Made by a program: the position numbers and the translations under genes. The notes beneath the pieces were generated by a model that had not been told where the DNA came from, did no database searches, and saw only the letters and a list, made by a program, of their open reading frames with translations. A DNA stretch of 23,385 nucleotides from a virus: the IMG/VR virus record IMGVR_UViG_3300032224_000746, positions 1-23,385 of that record; one strand, 5' to 3'. Positions 1 through 8,171 of this stretch are shown piece after piece (position 1 is the stretch's first letter; every line of letters begins with the position of its first letter).

Positions 1-1867
1 GCTGCTGTAGATAATCCATTGCCCTACCAGGCATCGCACCAATGCGGAGTGCCTGAGTACGGATTGCGCCACCAGCGCTGCTGGCAAATCCAGCGGCTCT
101 TGATGCTCCAGACGCTACCACATCGCTTGCACCTCGGATTGATCCGAGCACTGCATTTCGAACTGGCATGCGGATAGGTTTGCTAATCCTCCAAAGAGGA
201 TCAGCAACGCGCTTCTTAATGATATCTCCGACAGCAATGAAGCCTTTCTTCATCTCGGCAAAGAATACAGACCACTTATTAATCTTAGCAAGGGATTGCA
301 TTGGCGCAATGATATTCTTCTTAAGCACTGCACCCATTGCAGTCTGTTTCATAATGTAGTTCAACTCTCGCCAGCCTACGCTGAGGAGTGCGATTGTCCC
401 AGAAAGAACAAGGAGTGAACCAACAAGCGAGAGTGCTGCTCCGCCAAGGAGCATGAAGTTTCCGATCATTGATGCTAGACCCTTGTTATTAAGGATCACA
501 GACTCAAGATTCTTAGACAACTTTTCCATCACGTCAGCAGCATTAGCAAGAGCAGGAGCCATTGCGTTACCAAGTGCAGTGCGAATAGCCTGGAAGGACG
601 CAGTAATTCGAGTCTGCGAAGCCTGCGCCGATCGACCAATTGTCTCTAGGTCAGTATTAAAGTCTTTCGTTGCGTTTGCAAGTACATTCGTGTACTTGCT
701 CGTCTCGAAGAGGCTCTTGCCATACATTTCATACGACTTGATGCCAGCCTCGATAGTCGACACGAGAGGAGCCATCTCGTTCTGCGTTGACATGATCGCT
801 AGGATCTCAGCACGGCGTGCTGGAGTTACCTTAGCAAGTGACTGAGTAAGAGTATCAATATATTGACGGTATCCGATGAAGGACCCGTTCTTCTTCATGA
901 CGGTATCGAAGGTCTTGCCTACGCCAAGCGTTGCAGTGAATAGACCATCGAGCGCCTTCCTAGCCCTATCGCTAGGGTCAACCATCTTCGTAAGAGTCTG
1001 TCGTAATGCTCGACCAGCCTGACCACCCTTGATCTGCTCGTCTGAGAACTCAGAGAGTACGATGAGGGTGTCGTTGAAGGTTGCGCCCATCTGCTTAGCG
1101 ATAGGACCAACCATCTTGAACGCTTCGAAGTAGTTTGTCATTTCTGCAGCAGACTTTTGCGTCACTGCATAGAGTTTCGCCATGATATCTGGAACGTCTG
1201 CTAACGTCATTCCAAACTCATTAACGATACCGTTTACGCCCTTAATAGCAGTTTCAAGACCTGTGGATGTAATACCAGCAGCCTTGAGAATCGGCGTAAA
1301 CTGAGCCATGACCTTATTAAGATCCTCTTGGTTCTTAACGGTCACACCAGTAGTAGATGCGTAGAAGTAGAGACCTTCGGAGATAGTTGTGGCATCAAAC
1401 ATACCGAACGATCGAGCAAGATCATTAGATGCCTTGATAACCATATCAACAGATTGAGCCGTCTGCTCAGCGCTGCCAGCCGTCATGTCAAATGCGGCTA
1501 CGGCACGTCGTGCCTGATAGTCAATCTCTGCGAAGGCGCTGACCCAGCCTTGTACTGCGTCGAGCGCAGCCTTGCCCAAAGCCTGAGCCTGGTAGCCAGC
1601 GACCGATAGGGCATACGCCTGCCGACGAGCCTGATCGATGGATCGCTGGGTGTCTCGGTATGCAGTCTGACGACTTTTTGCCGCCCGTTGTGTTGCAGCA
1701 TTATTCTTGTTAAGGGCGGCATTCTCCGCGTTAACTGCTCCAGCGCCGCCAGCGCCGCCAGCGCCGCCAGCGATCTTCTTTTTGGCGTTAACAGCCGCTT
1801 GAGCGATCTTGTTAAAACCAGTAACGCTGCTCGTGCTATCAATATGAATATTTGCGTCTCGTGCCAT
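1..1867 (-). CDS. Phage tail tape measure protein, N-terminal part (C-terminus outside window)
   Basis: About 622 codons are visible; the gene continues past the left edge. Tape measure proteins set tail length and occupy the tail lumen. Residues about 110-330 resemble the TP901 tape-measure core (PhageMin_Tail), including AEMTNYFEAFKMVGPIAKQM and, some 20 residues later, a QIKGGQAGRALRQTLTKM stretch. A hydrophobic helix (MLLGGAALSLVGSLLVLSG) lies near residues 470-495, as expected for a protein that meets the host membrane. Residues about 32-41 are a Gly-Gly-Ala repeat. The start at 1867 has GAGG six bases upstream. The position directly after the tail chaperone genes supports the call. A strong intrinsic terminator lies between them and this gene. 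Confidence 0.93.
   Translation of the reverse strand, partial: MARDANIHIDSTSSVTGFNKIAQAAVNAKKKIAGGAGGAGGAGAVNAENAALNKNNAATQRAAKSRQTAYRDTQRSIDQARRQAYALSVAGYQAQALGKAALDAVQGWVSAFAEIDYQARRAVAAFDMTAGSAEQTAQSVDMVIKASNDLARSFGMFDATTISEGLYFYASTTGVTVKNQEDLNKVMAQFTPILKAAGITSTGLETAIKGVNGIVNEFGMTLADVPDIMAKLYAVTQKSAAEMTNYFEAFKMVGPIAKQMGATFNDTLIVLSEFSDEQIKGGQAGRALRQTLTKMVDPSDRARKALDGLFTATLGVGKTFDTVMKKNGSFIGYRQYIDTLTQSLAKVTPARRAEILAIMSTQNEMAPLVSTIEAGIKSYEMYGKSLFETSKYTNVLANATKDFNTDLETIGRSAQASQTRITASFQAIRTALGNAMAPALANAADVMEKLSKNLESVILNNKGLASMIGNFMLLGGAALSLVGSLLVLSGTIALLSVGWRELNYIMKQTAMGAVLKKNIIAPMQSLAKINKWSVFFAEMKKGFIAVGDIIKKRVADPLWRISKPIRMPVRNAVLGSIRGASDVVASGASRAAGFASSAGGAIRTQALRIGAMPGRAMDYLQQ
1742..1772 (-). 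repeat. 9-bp tandem repeat inside tape measure gene (Gly-Gly-Ala)
   Basis: The 9-base unit AGCGCCGCC (plus strand) occurs three times in a row plus a partial copy. It encodes a short flexible Gly-Gly-Ala run near the N-terminus of the tape measure protein. Perfect copies in frame suggest a slippage-prone length-variable spot. Confidence 0.85.
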
Positions 1868-1879
1868 TGCATACCTCAA

Positions 1880-1918
1880 ATAAAAAGAGTCGCCCACCCC
1901 GCACAGACGGGGTGGGCG
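1880..1918 (-). terminator. Intrinsic terminator between tail chaperones and tape measure
   Basis: The arms CGCCCACCCCG (1891-1901) and CGGGGTGGGCG (1908-1918) form a perfect 11-bp stem with a 6-base loop. On the minus strand the stem is followed by CTCTTTTTA, a classic U-tract. It acts on leftward transcripts, just after the chaperone genes and only a few bases before the tape measure ribosome-binding site, so it should lower tape measure transcription relative to major tail protein. Confidence 0.85.
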
Positions 1919-1928
1919 CGTCTGCGGG

Positions 1929-2183
1929 CTATTTAGTCAGTTGCTTCATTGCCACCGTGCGTTCTGCCAGCATAAACTGGAAGAATGAATCTACGATGAA
2001 TGAGGGCTGATCCAACAGTCCGCCAGAGTATGGCAAGCAGAGGTAGCCAGATGGCACGTTGACCATCCTAACTTCCGTCTGCTTGCCTCCCTGCTTTGGT
2101 ACTTCGTGGATGACCAGTTGTCGCGTTCGACATTGGTCGTAGAGGGCGTAAGCCTCGCCAAGCCTAGGGTATTGCTCGATCAC
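1929..2183 (-). CDS. Tail assembly chaperone, T part of G-T frameshift product
   Basis: This frame encodes 84 residues from a GTG that overlaps the stop of the upstream gene (GTGA). I think it is made mainly as the C-terminal extension of the upstream chaperone by -1 ribosomal frameshifting, because the frame is open back to a GGGAAAG slippery heptamer at 2231-2237 and lies in the -1 frame. Two overlapping frames just before the tape measure gene is the conserved arrangement of tail assembly chaperones in long-tailed phages. They bind the tape measure protein and help tube polymerisation but are absent from the virion. Independent start at the GTG is possible; AGGAG lies too close to be ideal. 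Confidence 0.8.
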   Translation of the reverse strand: MIEQYPRLGEAYALYDQCRTRQLVIHEVPKQGGKQTEVRMVNVPSGYLCLPYSGGLLDQPSFIVDSFFQFMLAERTVAMKQLTK

Positions 2184-2575
2184 TCCTGAACGAGCGTAAC
2201 CTTCGGCTGCCCCTTTAGCGAGGTCAAAGGCTTTCCCTCTTCCGCCTTATTCAACGACTGAGCGTTGAAGTGCTCAAACAGTGTGTTATCAACCCACTGA
2301 GCAGCCTCGGCAGAAAGGGTGTAATACGTATCGAGGGTTGGAGCGTCATCAACGGACCAGCCAACGAGAATATTCTTGAACAGAGTCTCCACAATGCCCT
2401 CGACAGTCGAGATCATTTGTGCAGATTCAGCAGTCTCAAAGCCAGCCGAAGGCATAACCTTTAGAATTGCATTTACCTCTCGCTTTGAAAGGTTCTGTCG
2501 TAAATCGAGCCAGTCACCTGACTCATGTGTATATCGCTTAACCTCATTGAGGTCAACGGGACGAAGGAAAGCCAT
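2180..2575 (-). CDS. Tail assembly chaperone, G part
   Basis: The product is 131 residues from the ATG at 2575. A TTG three codons upstream is open but would sit almost on top of the ribosome-binding site GAGAGGGG, so the ATG is preferred. The protein is mostly helical, with acidic and hydrophobic runs. Recognition rests on context rather than on a clear motif: it lies between the major tail protein and tape measure genes, is of typical size, and carries a slippery heptamer near its 3' end. It should act with its frameshifted longer form as a chaperone for the tape measure protein during tail assembly. Confidence 0.82.
   Translation of the reverse strand: MAFLRPVDLNEVKRYTHESGDWLDLRQNLSKREVNAILKVMPSAGFETAESAQMISTVEGIVETLFKNILVGWSVDDAPTLDTYYTLSAEAAQWVDNTLFEHFNAQSLNKAEEGKPLTSLKGQPKVTLVQE
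2231..2237 (-). promoter_or_regulatory. Programmed -1 frameshift slippery site GGGAAAG
   Basis: On the minus strand the zero-frame codons read GAG GGA AAG, so the heptamer G-GGA-AAG is in correct phase for -1 slippage. It is the same heptamer that phage lambda uses in gene G. After slippage the -1 frame has no stop before it enters the downstream T frame. Confidence 0.85.
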
Positions 2576-2613
2576 GGGAGTCAAACCCCTCTCTTATATG
2601 CTATTTTTTAATA

Positions 2614-3618
2614 TCAGGCAATGCCAGCGGCAGAGCCAGTCTTTGTGTTCACTAGCGTGACAGTGGCAACATCGCCGCTGACAGGCTTAAGAACGGTGCA
2701 TTCAACATCCTGCGAGATGAAGTCGCCAGCCGAAAGCGGAACGCCAACGGTGCGGTACTTAACTCGTGGCAGGCTTACCACAAGACTGTGGTAGGTCGAG
2801 CCAGTGATGAGTGGTCCACGGAAGGTCAACTCAACAGCAAACTCGCTGTCATTGAGAAGACGATCGTACTCAGTCCCATCCTGGAAGTCCATGCTCATCG
2901 AGAGCGAAATCTCTCGAGCGCCCATAGCCACGCGGCTGTAGCCACGGGTCTGTCGCAGCGTACCAATGTGCTCCACATTGTTGTTGACCGAAAGCGTTAC
3001 GTCCTTAACGATGGCGCTATCTGTACCGCCGATCGAAACCTTAGCACCATTAAAGTGGAACGGGTTGACCGATACCGCTGCATAGGCAGGGGTAAGTGCC
3101 GATACTGGTGAGACCTTTTGGCGGTCAGTGCCGTCAAGACCGAGCGAAGCGGTCACGATCTCGCCGTAAGAGGCGCGTAGTTCAAGTGTGTTCACACGAA
3201 CACCAGAATACTGCATCTGCAGTGCGCCAGTTGATCCACCGTCAGCACCAGCACTATAACGCTCGAACGTCAACGTTGGGGAAGCGTTGCCTGGGGTGAA
3301 AACGTGGCTGTAAGCGCCAGCAGCACCAACGACACCAGTCGAGGCGCTAGTAGCGGCAAATGCCGACTTCAGAAGGAGTTCAATATCCTCTGAAACAAGC
3401 GGCATTTCAAGTGACCCGTTCACGCTGAACGGAGCAGGAAGCGCAAGCGTCATGTCGCGCGACCCACGAATGGTCATTGGTGAGAGATAGTCGTTAGTGT
3501 CGTCGAACGATACGCTAGTAGCAGCAAGGAACTTATTGACGGTAGCAAATGTACCCTCAGTCGTTTCCTTACCAAAACCGACGTAACCAAGTGCGCCGAC
3601 TCCGATGTTATTAGCCAT
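2614..3618 (-). CDS. Major tail (tube) protein
   Basis: This is a 334-residue protein rich in Ser, Thr, Gly and Val with alternating hydrophobic residues, as expected for a beta-sandwich tail tube subunit. The N-terminus (GVGALGYVGFGKETTEGTFA) is typical of phage tail tube proteins that open with a Gly-rich segment and a KETTEGT-like turn. The ATG at 3618 has GGAGAA upstream. It lies between the tail terminator and tail chaperone genes, the usual place for the tube protein. The length is somewhat above the common 150-250 residues, so the C-terminal third may be an extra immunoglobulin-like or decoration domain (inference). Confidence 0.82.
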   Translation of the reverse strand: MANNIGVGALGYVGFGKETTEGTFATVNKFLAATSVSFDDTNDYLSPMTIRGSRDMTLALPAPFSVNGSLEMPLVSEDIELLLKSAFAATSASTGVVGAAGAYSHVFTPGNASPTLTFERYSAGADGGSTGALQMQYSGVRVNTLELRASYGEIVTASLGLDGTDRQKVSPVSALTPAYAAVSVNPFHFNGAKVSIGGTDSAIVKDVTLSVNNNVEHIGTLRQTRGYSRVAMGAREISLSMSMDFQDGTEYDRLLNDSEFAVELTFRGPLITGSTYHSLVVSLPRVKYRTVGVPLSAGDFISQDVECTVLKPVSGDVATVTLVNTKTGSAAGIA

Positions 3619-3638
3619 GGCTATTTATTCTCCATATC

Positions 3639-4109
3639 TTATCGGGCAAAGCCCTTTGAAATCATCAGGCTTACCCTGCCTGTCTTGACGATCGCGTTTC
3701 CGCGTGGCTCGACATCATATGTCGTATCGACCACGATAGTGTCGATAACGAGACCGTCGAGTTGCCGCTTGTCTTGCTGCCTAAACCACCGCGCGATGAG
3801 TTCTGCAGCCTGGACCAAGATCCTATCTCCAATCGCCTCCGAAGAGTCGAGTTCAAAGAACTGGCGTGCGTCGATCATAAGCAGAATGTCCACATTTAAG
3901 GACCTGCGATCGTATCCAGTTGTCTCTGCGTCTGGTGACTCAGATTTTGGTTCTACAATAATTGCTGGCATCAGGCTCTGTGGGATTACTCCAGGGTCAC
4001 CGAAGTATACATCCTTAACTTCCAGAACATCAGAGATGCCATCTGATGTTCTAGGAAGAGCGATCATCGCCTTAATTTCTGCGATGAGTCGATCAATAAC
4101 TTGTTCCAT
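3639..4109 (-). CDS. Tail terminator / minor tail protein
   Basis: The product is 156 residues starting MEQVIDRLIAEIKAMI. I chose the ATG at 4109 because AGGAGG lies four bases upstream; an in-frame ATG at 4133 would overlap the upstream gene and lacks this site. The N-terminal amphipathic helix, then strands such as LMPAIIVEPKSE and LNVDILLMIDARQFFE, fit the alpha/beta fold of gpU-like tail terminator proteins, which cap the tail tube at the head-proximal end. The assignment relies on size, fold pattern and gene order (tail completion, this gene, major tail protein). Confidence 0.65.
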   Translation of the reverse strand: MEQVIDRLIAEIKAMIALPRTSDGISDVLEVKDVYFGDPGVIPQSLMPAIIVEPKSESPDAETTGYDRRSLNVDILLMIDARQFFELDSSEAIGDRILVQAAELIARWFRQQDKRQLDGLVIDTIVVDTTYDVEPRGNAIVKTGRVSLMISKGFAR

Positions 4110-4117
4110 GTTCCCTC

Positions 4118-5008
4118 CTAGGCGCGATGCCAAGCCTTGCCGCTGCGAAGGAATTTTTCCTCGACAGTTTCAATGTTATCTTGGTTCAGGACAATGCTAT
4201 TAAGAATTCTTTTCTTAATAGCGTAGCCGATGAACTTGTAACCTTGACTTGACTTATTCTTGATATCGCCAATCGGATAGAACTTTCTCGGTGGGACTGG
4301 GCGAGCGCCCTGACCCCATACCGAAGAAATATAACCATATTGGTGCAGCGCCTTCCATGAACCCGCACCAGGCGAAAGATCCATACGGAAGGAAGCCATT
4401 CTTACATCTTTTCCGCCGCTGATGGCAAGCAAAACTTTTAGTTTGATCTTGTCCGCAGAAGCCTCAGTTTTGTAACTTGCATTACTTTCCATTCTTGGCG
4501 CTGTGCTGCTGCTGCTTTTCTCTCCAGTGACAACGCTTTTTAGCGCGCCAGTGTTGCGGAGAATGTGGTCATAGCCGCGCTTTGGAAGGTATGCGCCACC
4601 AACGGCAATATTAAATCCTTCATTTTTTCTGGATCGTTTACTCTTGAGTGTTTGCGTTGAATTGGTTGTTCTTGTCTGGTTAGCAGTAGCCGCAGTAAGG
4701 CGTTGCCATTTCTGACCGCCATGTGCGCCTTCTGATTTAAATTGTGCTTTAGCAAAATTGTACATGCCTTGTTCAACGTTTTTAAAAATTTTGGCATATC
4801 CAGTAGAGAATCTCTTCGTACGATTTTTCTGATTAATCATATTGTCCGCAATAACGCTCAATGTTTCAAACTTAATATCAAGAGTTACTGATGACATTCT
4901 TCGGTCTGCAAGAGAAGCCATTGGAATAAATCTTCCACGCGGCGTAACAGCGTAGACGATCTTTGATCGAGCAAATACTCGCTTCGTCGTCTGAGGTGAT
5001 CGCAGCAT
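4118..5008 (-). CDS. Tail completion / HK97 gp10-like or virion morphogenesis protein
   Basis: This is a 296-residue basic protein. Near the C-terminus it has LHQYGYISSVWGQGARPVPPRKFYPIG, quoted here only as the key parts HQYG and RPVPPRKFYPIG. This HQ-G...P-R-F signature is typical of the gpS/HK97 gp10-like family of tail completion proteins that join the tail to the head connector. An N-terminal helical segment (MINQKNRTKRFSTGYAKI) precedes GGQKWQRLTAATANQ, also typical. The gene starts 3 bases after the upstream stop and ends 9 bases before the start of the tail terminator gene, so it is operonic. It is longer than common family members (about 130-200 residues) because of extra sequence in the first third. 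Confidence 0.72.
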   Translation of the reverse strand: MLRSPQTTKRVFARSKIVYAVTPRGRFIPMASLADRRMSSVTLDIKFETLSVIADNMINQKNRTKRFSTGYAKIFKNVEQGMYNFAKAQFKSEGAHGGQKWQRLTAATANQTRTTNSTQTLKSKRSRKNEGFNIAVGGAYLPKRGYDHILRNTGALKSVVTGEKSSSSTAPRMESNASYKTEASADKIKLKVLLAISGGKDVRMASFRMDLSPGAGSWKALHQYGYISSVWGQGARPVPPRKFYPIGDIKNKSSQGYKFIGYAIKKRILNSIVLNQDNIETVEEKFLRSGKAWHRA

Positions 5009-5010
5009 GG

Positions 5011-5577
5011 CTACACCCCGATTCGTCGTCGGCGGTAAATCCCTAGAAGGTCAGCGATCTGCTGTGAACTGATTGGAATAATTTCTGGGACCGTATCCTG
5101 AGCGCCACCATAGTCAGGTTTAAGCAACTCACTCATAAATAGCGCTGTCGCATGCTTGATTGCTGGAGGAAGAGTTGCATACCCTGCAGAATACACGATG
5201 GTGTACTTAGCGCCAGCGGAGAATGATGTAATTTCGCTATTTGGACCAAGGATAATTTTTCCGTACTTATCCCCATCTGTTGTGCGAGTAAGCGAAGAAC
5301 CAGTAACAGTAGTGGTCACTGGAGTAGTAGCAATAGTTACCTGCGAGAGAGACGTAATTGATAGGATTGGATACTGATTTGTAAGATATGTCGCAGTACC
5401 ATCACCAATAAATGTCTCGGTATATGTCGTCTGTTCAAAGATCCGCTCGCAGAAAGATTCTACCTGTTCTGTTGCGATCTCAATGAGAGAGTCCAACTGG
5501 TCCGAAGAGTACTGGCGAAGAGCCACTCCTAGCGGCTTATTCTTGAACTCATCCGCTGTAATGTACTTTCGAGCCAT
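5011..5577 (-). CDS. Head-tail connector (gp6-like adaptor)
   Basis: The product is 188 residues. It opens with MARKYITADEFKNKPLG, continues with a helical segment (SDQLDSLIEIATEQVESFCER), then a beta-rich middle, then IVYSAGYATLPPAIKHATALFMSELL. That last motif, a YxAGYxxxPxxIxxA turn, is characteristic of gp6-like head-tail connector proteins, which form the ring under the portal. The ATG has GAGG six bases upstream. It is followed at once by the tail completion gene, as expected for a neck module. Confidence 0.82.
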   Translation of the reverse strand: MARKYITADEFKNKPLGVALRQYSSDQLDSLIEIATEQVESFCERIFEQTTYTETFIGDGTATYLTNQYPILSITSLSQVTIATTPVTTTVTGSSLTRTTDGDKYGKIILGPNSEITSFSAGAKYTIVYSAGYATLPPAIKHATALFMSELLKPDYGGAQDTVPEIIPISSQQIADLLGIYRRRRIGV

Positions 5578-5585
5578 TGGTTACC

Positions 5586-5798
5586 TCATCTCTTCTTTCG
5601 AAGACGTGTAAATGCAGATTGAATGCGTCGGAATACTCTTGGACGACGAGCGCCCGCAAGAAGACGAGCAATGCTAATAACGCGCAACTTGCGCCTACGA
5701 AAGATTGCTCTACGCTTTCCTCCAAGGTCAAGTTTCTTATTGCGCTGTAGTACTGCCCTCTTGAGCAGGCTTTTGTTCCGAGCGAAGGGTCGAGCCAT
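5586..5798 (-). CDS. Small very basic protein of unknown function
   Basis: This 70-residue protein has roughly 25 Arg or Lys and only one acidic residue. No named family is recognised. Evidence that it is real: GGGAGG lies six bases before the ATG, and its stop falls 8 bases before the connector start. Its 5' end overlaps the last 62 bases of the glycosyltransferase gene in another frame. The charge suggests binding to DNA, RNA or acidic protein, for example as a virion nucleic-acid-binding protein, but this is inference. The alternative is a chance reading frame, made less likely by the good ribosome-binding site and by filling what would otherwise be a gap in a tight operon. Confidence 0.6.
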   Translation of the reverse strand: MARPFARNKSLLKRAVLQRNKKLDLGGKRRAIFRRRKLRVISIARLLAGARRPRVFRRIQSAFTRLRKKR

Positions 5799-6942
5799 TG
5801 AAAGCCTCCCTCAAATATTCTTTATAGGTGTCCCAAGTGAAATCTTTAGCGCGCTCAATGCCCTTCTTGGACATGATCGCGCGGCGCTCTGCGCTCTTAC
5901 GAAGTCTGCCAATCTCATCAGCGATGACGGATGGCTTGATATTCGCGTATCGGCTGTGGCTCTTGTTTACTGCCCAGTCATTGACTTGTAGTTTTACTCC
6001 AGCATTACCAATAACTTCAGCACCTGCACCGTAGTTCGTATGTAGTACTGGGAGACCGCATGCCATTGCCTCAGCAAGCGGAAGACCAAAGCCTTCGACC
6101 TGAGAGGGCAAGACAAATACGTCTGCCATGTTGTAGAGGTCGATAAGACCTGGCTTATCGACTCCACGCAGTTCAGTAGCGTCATTGTGCCGCTTGTGAT
6201 CTGGGGGAAAGAATACTCGGTCAGAAATGCCCATCTCTACCGCGAGTCGCGGGAGATTGTGTCCGCCAAGATAATAGTTATTGAATGGAAGAGTATGAGC
6301 ATAGAGGATCACGTCTTTGTACTTGCTTGCAAGGATACTAATCCCCTCAAACAGTCGCGCCCACTGCTTTCGTTCAACGTTCTGCGCAACGCACATTACG
6401 ACAAACTTATCGTTCCAACCTACAGAATACCGTTTGGCATCTCGCTCATCCGCACTCATTGGTGCGAAGTCGCTCGAAACCCCATGGTACGCCATCTTCG
6501 CTGTGAGACCCGCTGCCCGCAGGATTTCTACGCCGTAGTTCGAGCACGTGATTAGATTTAGGTTCGGAGTCTGACTGAAAATATCGACCCACTGCTGATT
6601 TAGCGGCGCTCCTTCGATTGGAACGTACGCTGTGATTGGCAGTTTGTACAGACTTTGCTTTAGCAGCCATGCTGTCACCGTTCCTGGATCACCAATAATA
6701 TGCACTGCATCAGGAGCATGCTGCTCCACAACGCCATCCACTAGTGTCCAGCCAATTGAGTCAATTGCCTGATTGTTGACTGGGAAGAACGTACCGTTCG
6801 GGATCTCCCGCTCAGTAGTATCCTGTCCACCGATAACAAGCAACTCATGACCTGCATCGGATAGTTCCTTGTAGGCAATGGAATTAACAATACCAAAGCC
6901 AGTCTTAATGAACGGAGAGTCACCAAGCATCAGGATTTTCAT
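5737..6942 (-). CDS. Glycosyltransferase, GT4 family (GT-B fold)
   Basis: This 401-residue protein transfers a sugar from a nucleotide-sugar donor to an unknown acceptor. The N-terminal Rossmann half starts MKILMLGDSPFIKTGFG. The C-terminal half has NVERKQW (around residues 189-194, the R/K donor-phosphate site) and the retaining GT4 signature E-x7-E at E283 and E291 within VEGFGLPLAEAMACG. There is no membrane segment, so it is cytosolic. GAGGAG precedes the ATG. It lies inside the head-neck operon between the major capsid and connector genes, so it is probably made late and may decorate a virion protein or modify a surface target. Glycosylation of phage DNA is another option, less likely from its late position. 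Confidence 0.92.
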   Translation of the reverse strand: MKILMLGDSPFIKTGFGIVNSIAYKELSDAGHELLVIGGQDTTEREIPNGTFFPVNNQAIDSIGWTLVDGVVEQHAPDAVHIIGDPGTVTAWLLKQSLYKLPITAYVPIEGAPLNQQWVDIFSQTPNLNLITCSNYGVEILRAAGLTAKMAYHGVSSDFAPMSADERDAKRYSVGWNDKFVVMCVAQNVERKQWARLFEGISILASKYKDVILYAHTLPFNNYYLGGHNLPRLAVEMGISDRVFFPPDHKRHNDATELRGVDKPGLIDLYNMADVFVLPSQVEGFGLPLAEAMACGLPVLHTNYGAGAEVIGNAGVKLQVNDWAVNKSHSRYANIKPSVIADEIGRLRKSAERRAIMSKKGIERAKDFTWDTYKEYLREAFNGSTLRSEQKPAQEGSTTAQ

Positions 6943-6944
6943 TA

Positions 6945-7175
6945 TTACTCCTCGGTAATCTCCTTATAGCCATTCATCCGCATTCGGGAAACCCAATGAG
7001 GATTAATAGCAGGAACCTTTGCAACACCAGCAATTACTTCAACTTCACCGTCATAAAAATGCTCGATGCAGTCAATGTTTTCGCCGCTCTCATGTCGCAT
7101 ATACACGAACTCACTCTCAACAGTGTCAACTCGTGAAATACCAGGAGCAACTCGTTCTTTCTTTTCGCTAGGCAT
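6945..7175 (-). CDS. Small conserved-looking protein, unknown
   Basis: The product is 76 residues from the second of two adjacent ATGs. The first (7178) lies only three bases from AGGAGG, while 7175 has a spacing of six. The protein is acidic with several beta-type stretches (FVYMRHESGENIDCIEH, EVEVIAG) and the segment INPHWVSRMRMNGYKEI at the C-terminus. I do not recognise the family. Its position right after the major capsid gene and before the glycosyltransferase is compatible with a small capsid accessory or partner of the glycosyltransferase. It ends 2 bases before the next start, so translation may be coupled. Confidence 0.7.
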   Translation of the reverse strand: MPSEKKERVAPGISRVDTVESEFVYMRHESGENIDCIEHFYDGEVEVIAGVAKVPAINPHWVSRMRMNGYKEITEE

Positions 7176-7198
7176 CATATGCCTCCTTTACTTTTGAT

Positions 7199-7266
7199 TG
7201 GCGGGGGAGCCAGCCCTCACTGGAGCCAGCACCCCCGCCAGAATCATACACTAGTCAGAAGACTAG
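7199..7266 (-). terminator. Two hairpins after the major capsid gene
   Basis: A 9-bp perfect stem (TGGCGGGGG 7199-7207 with CCCCCGCCA 7232-7240) encloses a smaller CCAG/CTGG pair. Just upstream in the leftward transcript lies CTAGTC-AGAA-GACTAG (7251-7266). No U-tract follows, so this could be a pausing or partial terminator, or an mRNA-stabilising element that keeps capsid message abundant. Confidence 0.45.
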
Positions 7267-7273
7267 GGCAAGA

Positions 7274-8146
7274 TTAGATCGAGAAACCCTTGAGGCGCAC
7301 TGGGCGACCCTCAAGCGCGAATCCGAAGTAACCCTTAATGAAGAAGTCCTCAGAGTCCTTTACCTTCGCCAGAGGCTCAAACGTAAAGTCCTGATTGACG
7401 ATCAACTTCATGTCCGAGCGACGTGCAACGAGAATCTCGTCGGTCGTCATGTGCATGTCGGTGACGATCGGAAGACCATCATACGAAAGAACTCGGAAAC
7501 CAGCGCCTACTTCAACGCGGTCAACGAAGCGCTGCTGCGCCTGAAGAAGAGCGTTGATCTTTCGGCGAACAGCCATAGACGTGACGAGAACATCGCCTTC
7601 GCCCTTGGTGTCGTCAATAGCCTTGTCAATCATGGCAAGGGTAAGAGCGCCTGAGGCAGTGGTCGTACCACCCTCATCGCCTGGTGCTGAACTGTTTACC
7701 TGGGAAAGAGCACCGATCAACTCGTTGCTCGAATCGCCCGTCCCGTCGCCGTGAATGAGGGCAGTCGTAAGACGCTCAGCAATGACCTGCGAATGAATGC
7801 GGATCTCTTCCTGAAGTGCGTTTACAACGCCGCCCGAAGCGGCGATAAGAGGACCAGTGACCTCACCACGGGTGTACAGGAACTTAACGTTCTTGGCAAC
7901 CTTAGCGTAGGTCGACTGCGAAGCGCTTGGCAGTGAGCCACCGTCAGCAGCGAATGCAGCATCAGGAAGCGCCGTGCGCTTGCGGATGTAGTAGGTCTGG
8001 GTGGGCCACTGAACGCGGGTCACCAAACCAAGAAGCGGGGTAGCCTTAGAAACGTAGTCACGAATAACTGGATCAACTACCTCAGGAATGAGGTACTGAC
8101 CAGAACCCGCAGCCAACGCGCTAAGCGCTCGCTCGATGTCAGCCAT
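7274..8146 (-). CDS. Major capsid protein (HK97 fold)
   Basis: This 290-residue protein lacks a long N-terminal scaffold domain. The N-terminus has YLIPEVVDPVIRDYVSKATPL, an N-arm motif common in HK97-like capsid proteins, followed by QTYYIRKRTALPDAAF. The middle has IHGDGTGDSSNELIGAL, the typical G-x-G-T loop, and the C-terminal half has the P- and A-domain type strands DGLPIVTDMHM and DFFIKGYFGFALEGRPVRLKGF. AAGGAG lies eight bases before the ATG. The gene directly follows the protease-scaffold gene, as usual. The missing delta domain is explained by the scaffold-like tail on that neighbour. Confidence 0.93.
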   Translation of the reverse strand: MADIERALSALAAGSGQYLIPEVVDPVIRDYVSKATPLLGLVTRVQWPTQTYYIRKRTALPDAAFAADGGSLPSASQSTYAKVAKNVKFLYTRGEVTGPLIAASGGVVNALQEEIRIHSQVIAERLTTALIHGDGTGDSSNELIGALSQVNSSAPGDEGGTTTASGALTLAMIDKAIDDTKGEGDVLVTSMAVRRKINALLQAQQRFVDRVEVGAGFRVLSYDGLPIVTDMHMTTDEILVARRSDMKLIVNQDFTFEPLAKVKDSEDFFIKGYFGFALEGRPVRLKGFSI

Positions 8147-8171
8147 CTTTAAATCTCCTTAGTATTATTTA

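Noticed and set aside
453-845. Plus-strand frames inside the tape measure gene
   Set aside because: They are shadows of the leftward tape measure frame, with no start signals.
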